Made by a program: the position numbers and the translations under genes. Shown piece by piece: positions 16,000-24,400 of a stretch of DNA of 64,000 nt. Below the pieces are notes generated by a model that was not told the DNA's origin, did no database searches, and worked only from the letters and a program-made list of their open reading frames with translations. Positions within the stretch are counted from its first letter, which is position 1. Every line of letters starts with the position of its first letter. The DNA comes from VXRJ01 sp965246995 (GTDB lineage Bacteria > Acidobacteriota > Vicinamibacteria > Vicinamibacterales > UBA8438): contig OZ252008.1 in assembly GCA_965246995.1 (NCBI GenBank), positions 3,596,001 through 3,660,000 on the forward strand, read 5' to 3'.

Positions 16000-17541
16000 T
16001 TAGAGGGGAATATTCCCGTGCTTCTTCGGGGGATTGCGATCCCGCTTGCCGTCGAGGCTCTCCAGCGCCGCAATGATCTTTCCGCGGGTCCTGCGCGGTG
16101 CGATCACCTCGTCGATGAAACCCCGGCCGGCGGCGACGAAGGGGTTGGCGAGCTTCTCGCGGAACTGGGCCACCCGCTCGGCGCGCAGCGCGTCGGGATC
16201 CGCGGCAGCATCCAGCTCCCGCTTGTAGAGGATATTGACAGCCCCCTCCGGACCCATCACCGCGATCTCGGCGGTGGGCCAGGCGAGGTTCACGTCCGTC
16301 CGGATGTGCTTGCTCGCCATGACGCAGTAGGCGCCGCCGTACGCCTTGCGCGCCACGACGGTCACCTTCGGCACGGTCGCCTCGGCGAAGGCATAGAGCA
16401 GCTTCGCGCCATGCTTGATGATCCCGCCGTATTCCTGCACGGTGCCGGGGAGGAAGCCGGGCACGTCCTCGAACGTGATGAGCGGCAGATTGAACGCGTC
16501 GCAGAAACGGACGAAGCGCGCCCCCTTGATCGACGCGTCGATATCGAGGGCGCCGGCAAGATGCGCCGGCTGGTTCGCAACGACGCCAACCGGGCGGCCA
16601 CCGAAGCGGGCGAAGCCGACGACGATATTGCGGGCGAAGTGCTCGTGCACCTCGAGGAACCCGCCGTCGTCGGCAACCGTCCGGATCAGCTCCAGCATGT
16701 CGTACGGTTGGTTCGGCGAGTCGGGCATCAGCGCGTCGAGCCCGGGTGATTCCCGATCTGTCGGATCGTCGCTCGCCACGCGCGGTGGATCATCCACGTT
16801 GTTGCCCGGCAGGTAGCCGAGCAGTTGCCGCAGCAGCGCCAGGCAGTCCTGGTCGGTCGGCACCGCGAAGTGCGCCGCGCCGCTCCGCGCATTGTGGGTC
16901 ATCGCCCCGCCCAGTTCGTCCTTCGTCACTTCCTCGTGTGTGACGGTCCGGATGACGTCCGGGCCGGTGACGAACATGTAGCTGGTCCGATCCACCATCA
17001 CGGTGAAGTCGGTAATCGCTGGCGAGTAGACCGCACCTCCCGCGCACGGCCCCATGATCGCCGAGAGCTGGGGGATGACGCCCGACGCGAGCGTGTTGCG
17101 GAGGAAGATGTCGGCGTAGCCACCGAGCGAAGCCACCCCTTCCTGGATCCGCGCCCCGCCCGAGTCATTCAGTCCGACCATCGGCGCGCCGTTGCGCATC
17201 GCCAGGTCCATGATCTTGCAGATCTTCGCGGCGTTCGTTTCCGACAGGGAGCCGCCGAACACGGTGAAGTCTTGGGCGAAGGCGTAGACCGGCCGGCCGT
17301 CCACCAGGCCGTGACCCGCAACGACACCATCGCCCGGGATCAACTGCTGATCCATCCCGAAGTCGCGGCAGCGGTGCGTCACCAGCTTGTCGACTTCGAC
17401 GAAGGTGCCCGGGTCGAAGAAGAGATCGATCCGCTCCCGTGCGGTCAGCTTCCCGGCGTCGTGCTGCCGCTGCCGGCGGGCCGCCCCGCCACCCTCCTCG
17501 GCGCGGCGTTCGTAATCGGCGAGGGTGGCGTTTCTGTCCAT
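16000..17541 (-). CDS. Acyl-CoA (propionyl/acetyl-CoA) carboxylase carboxyltransferase beta subunit
   Basis: This 513-residue crotonase-fold carboxyltransferase moves the carboxyl group from biotin to the acyl-CoA. It shows both oxyanion-hole regions, GLNDSGGARIQEGVASLGGY in the N-half and DVPGFLPGTVQEYGGIIKHG in the C-half, and the ending GKRDRNPPKKHGNIPL typical of PccB. The ATG at 17541 shares one base with the stop of the upstream transaldolase-like gene (TGATG), so translation is coupled; a GTG at 17544 is the alternative. The matching biotin carboxylase and carrier are at 6026-8089 on the same strand, beyond the mobile-element island. The substrate is probably propionyl-CoA by family resemblance, but acetyl-CoA is possible. 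Confidence 0.92.
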   Translation of the reverse strand: MDRNATLADYERRAEEGGGAARRQRQHDAGKLTARERIDLFFDPGTFVEVDKLVTHRCRDFGMDQQLIPGDGVVAGHGLVDGRPVYAFAQDFTVFGGSLSETNAAKICKIMDLAMRNGAPMVGLNDSGGARIQEGVASLGGYADIFLRNTLASGVIPQLSAIMGPCAGGAVYSPAITDFTVMVDRTSYMFVTGPDVIRTVTHEEVTKDELGGAMTHNARSGAAHFAVPTDQDCLALLRQLLGYLPGNNVDDPPRVASDDPTDRESPGLDALMPDSPNQPYDMLELIRTVADDGGFLEVHEHFARNIVVGFARFGGRPVGVVANQPAHLAGALDIDASIKGARFVRFCDAFNLPLITFEDVPGFLPGTVQEYGGIIKHGAKLLYAFAEATVPKVTVVARKAYGGAYCVMASKHIRTDVNLAWPTAEIAVMGPEGAVNILYKRELDAAADPDALRAERVAQFREKLANPFVAAGRGFIDEVIAPRRTRGKIIAALESLDGKRDRNPPKKHGNIPL

Positions 17542-18194
17542 CACGCCTTGAGCGCCTGCGCCTTCTCCCAGTCGGCCAGGAACTTCGCCAGCCCGATGTC
17601 GGTAAGCGGATGGTTGAAGAGGCTGTCGATCACCTTGGGCGGGCAGGTGCAGATATCGGCCCCCATCCGCGCCGCCTCGACGACATGAACCGGGCCTCGG
17701 ATGCTCGCCACCAGCACCTCGGTGCCGTACTCGTAGTTGTCGAAGATCTCGACGATCTGGGAGATCAACCCCATGCCGTCGGTCGCGATATCGTCGAGCC
17801 GGCCGACGAACGGGCTGACGAACGCGGCCCCCACCTTGGCGGCCAGCAACGCCTGCGCCGCCGAGAAGCAGAGCGTCACGTTCACCCGGATCCCATCGCC
17901 GGTAAGCGCGCCGCAGGCGCGCACTCCCTCGCGGCCGAAAGGCACCTTGACCACGATGTGCTCGTCGAGCGCAGCCAGCACGCGCCCCTCTCGCACCATG
18001 CCATCGGCGTCCGTCGCCACGACCTCGGCGCTGACCGGACCGCCCACCGATTGGCAGATGTGGCGGAGCGTGTCGTGCGGATCGCCCGACTCCTTCGCCA
18101 GCAGCGACGGGTTGGTGGTAACGCCGTCGATGATGCCGAGGGGCACGAGCGCGTCGATCGTCTCGGGGTTCGCGCTATCGACGAATACCTTCAT
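17541..18194 (-). CDS. Fructose-6-phosphate aldolase/transaldolase-family protein
   Basis: This 217-residue protein matches the short (FSA/TalC-type) transaldolases. It begins MKVFVDSANPETIDAL, then GIIDGVTTNPSLLAKE, and carries the Schiff-base lysine K83 in HIVVKVPFGREG. It also has NVTLCFSAAQALLAAKVGAA and ends with the helix TDIGLAKFLADWEKAQA. Members either transfer dihydroxyacetone units in the pentose phosphate pathway or cleave fructose 6-phosphate, and sequence alone does not separate the two here. The gene overlaps the carboxylase beta subunit by one base and follows the FAH-family gene by 84 bp. Confidence 0.9.
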   Translation of the reverse strand: MKVFVDSANPETIDALVPLGIIDGVTTNPSLLAKESGDPHDTLRHICQSVGGPVSAEVVATDADGMVREGRVLAALDEHIVVKVPFGREGVRACGALTGDGIRVNVTLCFSAAQALLAAKVGAAFVSPFVGRLDDIATDGMGLISQIVEIFDNYEYGTEVLVASIRGPVHVVEAARMGADICTCPPKVIDSLFNHPLTDIGLAKFLADWEKAQALKA

Positions 18195-18278
18195 CAGTCT
18201 GTCTCCGTGTCCGCGTTCGTCCCGAACGCGGCGAATTGACGCGCCATAGGCGGCTTCCTCCCGATGGCGGCGTCCGGG

Positions 18279-19043
18279 TCAGTCCCCCGCCGCCACGACG
18301 TCGTTGGCCAGTTCACCAATACCCTCGATGCTCACCACGACCCGGTCCCCCGCCGCGAGCGGGCCGACGCCGGGTGGCGTGCCGGTCGCGATGATGTCGC
18401 CCGGATGCAGCGTCATGACCCGCGTGACGAATTCGACCAGGTGGTCGAGCGGGAAAATCATCTCGCGGGTGTTCGACGCCTGGCGCGTCTCGCCGTTGAC
18501 GGTCGAACCGACCCTCAGCGCCGATCCGTCGAGACCCACCGCAATGGCGGGACCCACCGGCGCGAACGTGTCGAATCCCTTCGCGCGCGTGTATTGCACG
18601 TCCTTCTTCTGGATGTCGCGGTCGGTCACGTCATTCACGCAGGTAAGACCGAGCACGTACTGCGCGGCATCCGCAGCCGGGACGTTCCGCGCCTCGCGCC
18701 GCATCACGATCCCCACTTCCGCTTCGTGATCCACCCGCCCGTGTCCCGGCGGAAGGACGATGGCGTCGTCTGGACCAACGATAGCGGACGGCGGTTTCAG
18801 GAAGATGAGCGGTTCTTCCGGCAGCGCCTTCCCCATCTCCTTGGCGTGATCGCGGTAGTTCAGACCGACCGCCACGATCTTCGATGGCGCCACCGGCGGC
18901 AGGAGCGGCACGCCGCTCGGGTCGAGCCCCTCGCCCGGGCCGTACGCGCCGAACGGGTCGCCATCGAGCAGTGTCCAGGCGCCATCGCGCTCCAGCGCCC
19001 AGACACCCTCACCCTGCTGCGAAACGCGGTAGATCCGATCCAT
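18279..19043 (-). CDS. Fumarylacetoacetate hydrolase-family protein
   Basis: This 254-residue protein has the FAH C-terminal fold: KIVAVGLNYRDHAKEMG, PLIFLKPPSAIVGPDDAIVL, the metal-binding VDHEAEVGIVMRREARNVPA and the end MTLHPGDIIATGTPPGVGPL. The acids in HEAEVGIV and a later DGS/DIQ region coordinate Mg2+ in this family. Family reactions are hydrolysis, decarboxylation or isomerisation of acylpyruvates and oxaloacetate-like diacids, so oxaloacetate decarboxylase or acylpyruvase is the likely range. It is downstream of the FN3 lipoprotein (43-bp gap) and upstream of the transaldolase-like gene. Confidence 0.88.
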   Translation of the reverse strand: MDRIYRVSQQGEGVWALERDGAWTLLDGDPFGAYGPGEGLDPSGVPLLPPVAPSKIVAVGLNYRDHAKEMGKALPEEPLIFLKPPSAIVGPDDAIVLPPGHGRVDHEAEVGIVMRREARNVPAADAAQYVLGLTCVNDVTDRDIQKKDVQYTRAKGFDTFAPVGPAIAVGLDGSALRVGSTVNGETRQASNTREMIFPLDHLVEFVTRVMTLHPGDIIATGTPPGVGPLAAGDRVVVSIEGIGELANDVVAAGD

Positions 19044-19086
19044 CCGCCCTGCTCCTGTTGCCCACGCCCGTGGCGTCGTGCCGCTG

Positions 19087-20427
19087 CTACCGCGCCGTCT
19101 CGGTCACCGCCTCCGACGGCGGGCTGATGTTCTGGGGAACCGCTCGATCGAGCGCCTGCACACGATAAACGTAGCGCTCTCCCGGGGTGACCATGGTGTC
19201 CTGATACGCCGTCGTGGCGACCGGCTCGACCGTGAGCCGTTGGAGTGTCGCATCTGGCGCGCTTCCGCGCAAGACGACGTAACCGGCGAGGTCCGCTTCC
19301 ACGTTGGGATCCCAGACCAGGCTGATGCTGTTTCCATCCACCACGGCAATCAGACCGGTCGGCGCCGCGGGCGGAAACGTGTCGATCAGGTCGATGCAGT
19401 TGGTGAGTGACGCCGGACCCTGAATCGGCGTCGTCTCGAGATAGTCGACGACGCGAACCGCATAACACCGGGTCTCGCCAAACGCCACTTCGAAGCCGGT
19501 AAACGATCCCTCGCGGTCCGGTGCGCCGAGTGGCTCGGGACGCGCGAAGTCCGGATCCCAGTCCGCATGATCGTAGACGGCATAGTCGGATCCGCGCGGC
19601 CATTCCAGGACCGGTATCGACTCGAGCAACGGCGGCTCCGGCGCCACCGGTTGAACCGGGTGACGAAACGTCGGCGGTTCGGACCACGTCACCTCGATCT
19701 CCGTTTCGGTGTACGTCACCAGGGGGAGGCCGGATGGCGGCGGCGGCGGAACGGCCAGCGCCACGTCCGCGAGCGGCGAGGGATTGCCCATCCGTTCGCG
19801 TGAAGAGATCGCGATGGCAACGTACGACCGGATCGGGGGCAGCGGAAGGGGCTCTGCGACGAAAGGACGCGGCACGTCGCGGGCGGATTCCTCTTCTTCC
19901 TCCTCGTCCTCATCCTCCGGCTCGCCGATGACGACGGGCACCAGCGTCTCTGGCGTCAACCGCTCGACCAACGTCACGTCATCGCCCTGCGTCACGACGT
20001 GGGCCCGCGATAGCCCGGCGTCCTCACCCTCGGCCGGCGGAGCGGCCTCCGGCGCCACCGCATCCGGCGCCACCACGTCGAGCGTTGCTACCAGCGTCGC
20101 CGCTTCCAGCCAGTCTTCATCCACAGGTGCAGGCGGGACGCGCCCCTCCGGCTGCGTCGTCACCGCATACACCTCGATCCGGACGATGTCGCCCGGCGTC
20201 GTGCCGTCGGAATCCTGACTGGGCGCCGTGAATTCCAGATAGACGCGATCGCCAAGACGGGTCGTGTTGACGGGGCTGATCGTGTCCGGAACAATCCGCA
20301 ACGGTGGCAGTGGACCGGAGCGGGAACCGCAGGCCGCGGCGGCAAGCGCCGCGCCGAGCAGCACGGCCCATCGAACGGCGGAACTGACGTGGGTCACGGC
20401 ACGACGACCGGACGCATGCACGGTCAA
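19087..20427 (-). CDS. Lipoprotein with fibronectin type III-like domains
   Basis: This protein of up to 446 residues has a lipoprotein signal with lipobox LAAAAC (Cys at about residue 33 of the longest form). Beta-rich segments typical of FN3 modules follow: RLGDRVYLEFTAPSQDSDGT, LPLVTYTETEIEVTWSEPP and GLIAVVDGNSISLVWDPNVE, then DLAGYVVLRGSAPDATLQRL and YVYRVQALDRA. An acidic low-complexity stretch (EDEDEEEEEESA) sits in the middle. The frame opens with a TTG at 20427 that overlaps the hslU stop (TTGA); a GTG at 20397 gives a more normal signal-peptide n-region. It is probably anchored in the outer membrane facing the periplasm. The function is unknown. Confidence 0.78.
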   Translation of the reverse strand: MTVHASGRRAVTHVSSAVRWAVLLGAALAAAACGSRSGPLPPLRIVPDTISPVNTTRLGDRVYLEFTAPSQDSDGTTPGDIVRIEVYAVTTQPEGRVPPAPVDEDWLEAATLVATLDVVAPDAVAPEAAPPAEGEDAGLSRAHVVTQGDDVTLVERLTPETLVPVVIGEPEDEDEEEEEESARDVPRPFVAEPLPLPPIRSYVAIAISSRERMGNPSPLADVALAVPPPPPSGLPLVTYTETEIEVTWSEPPTFRHPVQPVAPEPPLLESIPVLEWPRGSDYAVYDHADWDPDFARPEPLGAPDREGSFTGFEVAFGETRCYAVRVVDYLETTPIQGPASLTNCIDLIDTFPPAAPTGLIAVVDGNSISLVWDPNVEADLAGYVVLRGSAPDATLQRLTVEPVATTAYQDTMVTPGERYVYRVQALDRAVPQNISPPSEAVTETAR

Positions 20428-21833
20428 AGAATGTAGCGCGACAGATCCTCGTTGTCGACGATGTCAGCCAGCATCCGCTCGACGTAGGCGGTGTCAATGA
20501 GGACACGCCTCTCCTCCATGTCGGGCGCGTTGAACGAGATGTCGTCGAGCAGTTTCTCCATCACCGTGTGGAGGCGACGCGCACCGATGTTCTCGCTCCG
20601 GTCGTTTACCCGGCTGGCAAACTCCGCGATCCGCTGGATCGCTCCCTCGTCGAACTCCAGGTCGATCCCCTCGGTGGCAAGCAGAGCGCAGTACTGCGTG
20701 ACGAGCGCTCCCTGCGGCTCGGTCAGGATCCGGACGAAATCCTCGGTGCCGAGCGAATCGAGTTCCACGCGAATCGGAAAGCGTCCCTGCAGCTCCGGGA
20801 TGAGGTCGGACGGCTTCGACAGGTGGAACGCACCCGCGGCAATGAAGAGAATATGGTCCGTCCGGCACATGCCATGCTTCGTCTTGACGGTCGTGCCCTC
20901 GACGATCGGCAGGATGTCGCGCTGGACTCCCTCGCGGCTGACGTCCGGACCGTGCGTCCGCTCCCGGCCGGCGATCTTGTCGATCTCGTCGACGAAGATG
21001 ATCCCGGCCTGCTCGACCCGCTCGATCGCGGTCCGGCTGACGCTCTCCGTGTCGATCAGCTTCTGTTCCTCCTCGCGAGTGAGGTGGTCGATGGCCTCCG
21101 GCACTTTCATCTTGCGCGGACGGCTACGCCCGAAGAGCCCCGGCATCATCTCCTTCATCGTGACGTCGATCTCCTCGAACGACGTCCCGCCAATCACCTG
21201 AAGCGACGGGAATGATGCTTCGCGCGCCTCCAGTTCGACCACCCGATCGTCAAGCGATCCCGCCCGAAACTGCTGCCGCAGCTTCTCGCGCGTCCTGCGG
21301 GCGGAATCGGCGGCGGGCAGCGGCGCCGCTGCCGCATGGGTCGACGCCGGCATCGGCGGCACCATTGGCGTCGGTCCGGTCGCCGGCGGCACCAGCAGGT
21401 CCAGCAGGCGTTCCTCCGCGTTGGAGCGGGCCTTGTCCCGGATCTCGACGATCCGTTCCTCGCGCACCATGCCGACCGCCAGCTCGACCAGGTCGCGCAC
21501 CATCGACTCGACATCGCGCCCGACATATCCCACCTCGGTGAATTTCGACGCTTCCACCTTGACGAAGGGCGATTGCGCGAGGCGCGCCAGGCGCCGCGCC
21601 ACCTCGGTCTTGCCGACACCCGTCGGCCCGATCATCAGGATGTTCTTCGGCGCAACCTCGCTCGCCAGCTCCGGCGGAAGCTTCTGGCGGCGCATCCGGT
21701 TGCGCAGCGCGACGGCCACGGCCCGCTTCGCCTGCCGCTGGCCAATGACATACCGGTCGAGCTCGGCGACAATCTCGCGCGGGGACAGCGCGTCCGTCGT
21801 GGAGGCGGTCGTCTCGGGCAGGTAAATCGGCAC
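20424..21833 (-). CDS. hslU: HslU, ATPase subunit of the HslUV protease
   Basis: This 469-residue AAA+ unfoldase feeds substrates to HslV. It carries Walker A GPTGVGKTE, the pore segment EVGYVGRDVESMVRDLVE, Walker B GIIFVDEIDKIAGRE, sensor residues in LQGRFPIRVELDSL and the C-terminal tail DLSRYIL that inserts into HslV. I chose the GTG at 21833 because AGGAG lies 10 nt upstream and the start clears the hslV stop. An ATG at 21875 would overlap hslV and add 14 unconserved residues. A stretch after about residue 155 (PPATGPTPMVPPMPASTHA) is the variable I-domain. hslV is directly upstream. Confidence 0.95.
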   Translation of the reverse strand: MPIYLPETTASTTDALSPREIVAELDRYVIGQRQAKRAVAVALRNRMRRQKLPPELASEVAPKNILMIGPTGVGKTEVARRLARLAQSPFVKVEASKFTEVGYVGRDVESMVRDLVELAVGMVREERIVEIRDKARSNAEERLLDLLVPPATGPTPMVPPMPASTHAAAAPLPAADSARRTREKLRQQFRAGSLDDRVVELEAREASFPSLQVIGGTSFEEIDVTMKEMMPGLFGRSRPRKMKVPEAIDHLTREEEQKLIDTESVSRTAIERVEQAGIIFVDEIDKIAGRERTHGPDVSREGVQRDILPIVEGTTVKTKHGMCRTDHILFIAAGAFHLSKPSDLIPELQGRFPIRVELDSLGTEDFVRILTEPQGALVTQYCALLATEGIDLEFDEGAIQRIAEFASRVNDRSENIGARRLHTVMEKLLDDISFNAPDMEERRVLIDTAYVERMLADIVDNEDLSRYIL

Positions 21834-21846
21834 GGGTAGGAGGCTC

Positions 21847-22401
21847 CTAGAGTGTCTCGATGGTGACATTGGCATTCGTGTAAATGCAAATCTCCGCGGC
21901 GATCTGCATCGCGGTCTCGGCGATTACGCGCGCGTCGAGTTCGCTCTGCCGCGCGAGCGCCCTGGCCGCCGCCATCGCGAAGGCGCCGCCCGATCCGATA
22001 GCGACGATGCCGTCATCCGGCTCGATCAGGTCGCCATTGCCGGAGAGCAGCAAGGTGGTTTTCGCATCCGCCACCACCAGCATCGCATCGAGGCGGCGGA
22101 GCGCGCGGTCTGTCCGCCACTCCTTGGCCAGCTCCACCACCGCCCGCTCCAGGTTGCCGCGATACTCCTCCAGCCTCGCATCGAAACGCGAGAACAGCGC
22201 TAACGAATCGGCGGCGGACCCGGCGAAGCCGGCCAATACCTGGCCGTTGTAGAGGCGCCGGATCTTCTTCGCGGACTGCTTGACCACTGTCGCGCCAAGC
22301 GTCACCTGCCCGTCGCTCGCCATCACGGTCTGGTCGCCTCGGCGAACCGCGAGGACGGTGGTGCCGTAGAAGGTATCGGGGTCGGGTATCGTGCTGGTCA
22401 T
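21847..22401 (-). CDS. hslV: HslV, peptidase subunit of the HslUV protease
   Basis: This 184-residue Ntn-hydrolase has proteasome beta-like features: GTTVLAVRRGDQTVMASDGQ with the likely catalytic threonine at residue 14, then KIRRLYNGQVLAGFAGSAAD and AIGSGGAFAMAAARAL. If Thr14 is residue 1 of the mature enzyme, 13 residues must be removed, whereas E. coli HslV loses only Met. The start ATG overlaps the upstream permease stop (ATGA) and the gene ends 13 bp before hslU. The stop codon lies inside a 13-bp palindrome that also holds the hslU Shine-Dalgarno, which may couple the two genes. Confidence 0.95.
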   Translation of the reverse strand: MTSTIPDPDTFYGTTVLAVRRGDQTVMASDGQVTLGATVVKQSAKKIRRLYNGQVLAGFAGSAADSLALFSRFDARLEEYRGNLERAVVELAKEWRTDRALRRLDAMLVVADAKTTLLLSGNGDLIEPDDGIVAIGSGGAFAMAAARALARQSELDARVIAETAMQIAAEICIYTNANVTIETL

Positions 22402-23789
22402 CCGGAAGCGCCTCCCTGCGCCGCGCGGCGGCGGAAGATGAAATAGAGCGGCAAGCCGGCAGCGATTAACAGCAGGCCGGCACCTGAGGCGAGTGGTTCA
22501 CGCCAGACCGCGTTCACCACCATGGCTCCGCTCGCCGCCACAAACACGGCCGGCGCCGCCCAACCGAGCCACGTCACCGCCCGTGCGCCGGCCGGGTCGC
22601 GGAGCCGCAGGACGAAGAGCGCGGCGACCGCCGCGCCGGCGAACGTCACCACCGCGAAGCCCGTGTAGAGGAGCAGCTGATCGAACGTTCCGGCAAGCAC
22701 CAGCAGTGCGCTCCAGGCACTCTGGGCCAGGATTGCCACGACCGGCGTGCGCAACCGGGGATGCACCTGCGCCGCTGCTTCGAAGAAGTGGCCATCACGC
22801 GCCATCGCGAAGTAGACGCGCGGCCCCGCCAGCACCATGGCGCTGAGGCTGGCCGCGATCATCACGACCGACGCGGCAGCGAGCAGCGCCGCAAACCCGT
22901 CGCCGAACAGCCGCGCCCCAGCCGTGTCGATCACCCGCGCGTCGGCGGAGGCCAGCGCCCCCATCTCCGCCACCGGCATCGCATAGACGTACAGCAGGTT
23001 CAGGGACAGGTAGATGACCACGACGGTGGCGGTCCCGACCGCCATCGCGATCGGGACGTTCCGCTCCGGCGAGCGGATCTCCTCGGCAACATACGCTGCC
23101 GCGTTCCAGCCGGAGTAGCTGAACATGATCGGAATCAGCGCCAGCAGCCAGAGCGCCGGGGTCACTTCCGCCGTGGCCGGTGCGGTGAAGTTCCCGGCCG
23201 ATCCACTCCCGACCGCGAAGCCGAGACCGACAACCAGCACGAGGAAACCCACCTTCACGCCGGCCAGGAGGTTCTGCACGATCCGCCCCGGGCCGAGGCC
23301 GCCGATATGGACCGCCGTAAGCGCCGCAATGGCACTGAGCGCAACGACGCTTCGGGGCGACAGATTGAGCGTGACGACACCGAGCGGAAGCGACGCGAAC
23401 GGCGTCGCATCAGCCGCCGCCGGAACGAAGCGCCCCAGGTAGCTCGCCAGACCGACCGCACCGGCCGCGATGGCGCCGGAGAAGCCGGCGACGAAGGATG
23501 TCCAGCCGGAGAGGAATCCCGCCACCGGTCCGAACGCCTCCCGAAGGTAGACATACTCGCCGCCGGCGCGCGGAAGGCGCGCCGCGAGTTCGGCGTAGGC
23601 CATCGCACCGGCGAACGCCAGGAGGCCGCCGACAAACCAGGCGCCCAACATCGCCCGGACGTCAGGCACCCAGACCGCCACCAGCGCAGGGACCAGGAAG
23701 ATGCCGCTCCCGATCACGTTCGAGACGATGATCGACGCCCCGTCGAGCGGCCCGAGACGGCGGACGAGCGTCGGCGCGGAGGCGTTCAC
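22398..23789 (-). CDS. APC-superfamily amino-acid permease
   Basis: This 463-residue membrane protein has about 12 predicted helices. It begins LGPLDGASIIVSNVIGSGIF, the TM1 signature of the amino acid-polyamine-organocation superfamily, and contains FSYSGWNAAAYVAEEIRSPE, the conserved TM6-7 loop. Its substrate is not clear; small neutral amino acids are usual for this subgroup. The GTG start at 23789 has no clear Shine-Dalgarno and follows the lipoprotein gene by 16 bp, so it is probably translated by coupling. The 3' end overlaps hslV by 4 bp. Confidence 0.88.
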   Translation of the reverse strand: MNASAPTLVRRLGPLDGASIIVSNVIGSGIFLVPALVAVWVPDVRAMLGAWFVGGLLAFAGAMAYAELAARLPRAGGEYVYLREAFGPVAGFLSGWTSFVAGFSGAIAAGAVGLASYLGRFVPAAADATPFASLPLGVVTLNLSPRSVVALSAIAALTAVHIGGLGPGRIVQNLLAGVKVGFLVLVVGLGFAVGSGSAGNFTAPATAEVTPALWLLALIPIMFSYSGWNAAAYVAEEIRSPERNVPIAMAVGTATVVVIYLSLNLLYVYAMPVAEMGALASADARVIDTAGARLFGDGFAALLAAASVVMIAASLSAMVLAGPRVYFAMARDGHFFEAAAQVHPRLRTPVVAILAQSAWSALLVLAGTFDQLLLYTGFAVVTFAGAAVAALFVLRLRDPAGARAVTWLGWAAPAVFVAASGAMVVNAVWREPLASGAGLLLIAAGLPLYFIFRRRAAQGGASG

Positions 23790-23805
23790 GGCGGGCAGCC
23801 AGCGT

Positions 23806-24378
23806 CTACTGGGTCAGCAGCAGCCGGTCGATCGGGAACTCGCGCACCTTCGCCCACTGCTCGCTGCGGTGCTTGACGAACAGTTCCAGCTTCACATCGA
23901 CGAAATCCCGGTGCCCCAGCATTTCGGGGACCCCTTGCTCGCCGGTGTAGCCGAGGCGCGACTCCATCGTGAACGGCCCGAGCCCATCGCCCGACGACAG
24001 GCCATCGACACCGACCGCGCGGATCAGCGGCGCACCACCCCATTCCTGATCTTCGGCGAGGCAGGTGCCTTCCTCCAGGTCGGCGGGCGATACCGGCTCC
24101 TCCGGCGGATCCTGTCCCTGGTAAAGCACCAGGCAGCGGCGGAAGACACCGTTGAGCTGCAGCATGCCGAGGTCGTCGTCCGAGACGTTCTCGATGCTGA
24201 ATTCGATGGCGGGGACGAGCTTCTTGCGCCCCATGTCGTCGGGACTGGCATCGAGCCAGCCGGTCGTGACATCCGTCACCTGAATCGCCGTCGCCAGATC
24301 GGGCGGCGGACCGCACCCGACCGCCGCGAAGAGCAGTGGCAGAACCAGAGCGGACAGCCGAGTGGAACCGTTTCGCAT
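23806..24378 (-). CDS. Small lipoprotein of unknown function
   Basis: This 190-residue protein has a lipoprotein signal, MRNGSTRLSALVLPLLFAAV, followed by a lipobox Cys at residue 22 (AVGC). I chose the ATG at 24378 because the signal peptide starts there; the open frame extends upstream to 24507. The mature part is acidic and predicted beta-rich, with AIEFSIENVSDDDLGMLQLN and REFPIDRLLLT. I do not recognise the family. It lies 22 bp after the anti-sigma gene and 16 bp before the permease, so it belongs to the sigma-factor-led run. Confidence 0.75.
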   Translation of the reverse strand: MRNGSTRLSALVLPLLFAAVGCGPPPDLATAIQVTDVTTGWLDASPDDMGRKKLVPAIEFSIENVSDDDLGMLQLNGVFRRCLVLYQGQDPPEEPVSPADLEEGTCLAEDQEWGGAPLIRAVGVDGLSSGDGLGPFTMESRLGYTGEQGVPEMLGHRDFVDVKLELFVKHRSEQWAKVREFPIDRLLLTQ

Positions 24379-24400
24379 GGGAAATTGTAGATCGCGGCTG

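Noticed and set aside
15938..16000. A short peptide (GLPTFRFDLKAVGG) readable in frame after the carboxylase beta stop and ending in the TAG of the IS target CTAG.
   Set aside because: It is only about 20 codons with no start and no family match. It may be a remnant of whatever lay there before the IS insertion, but it is too short to support.
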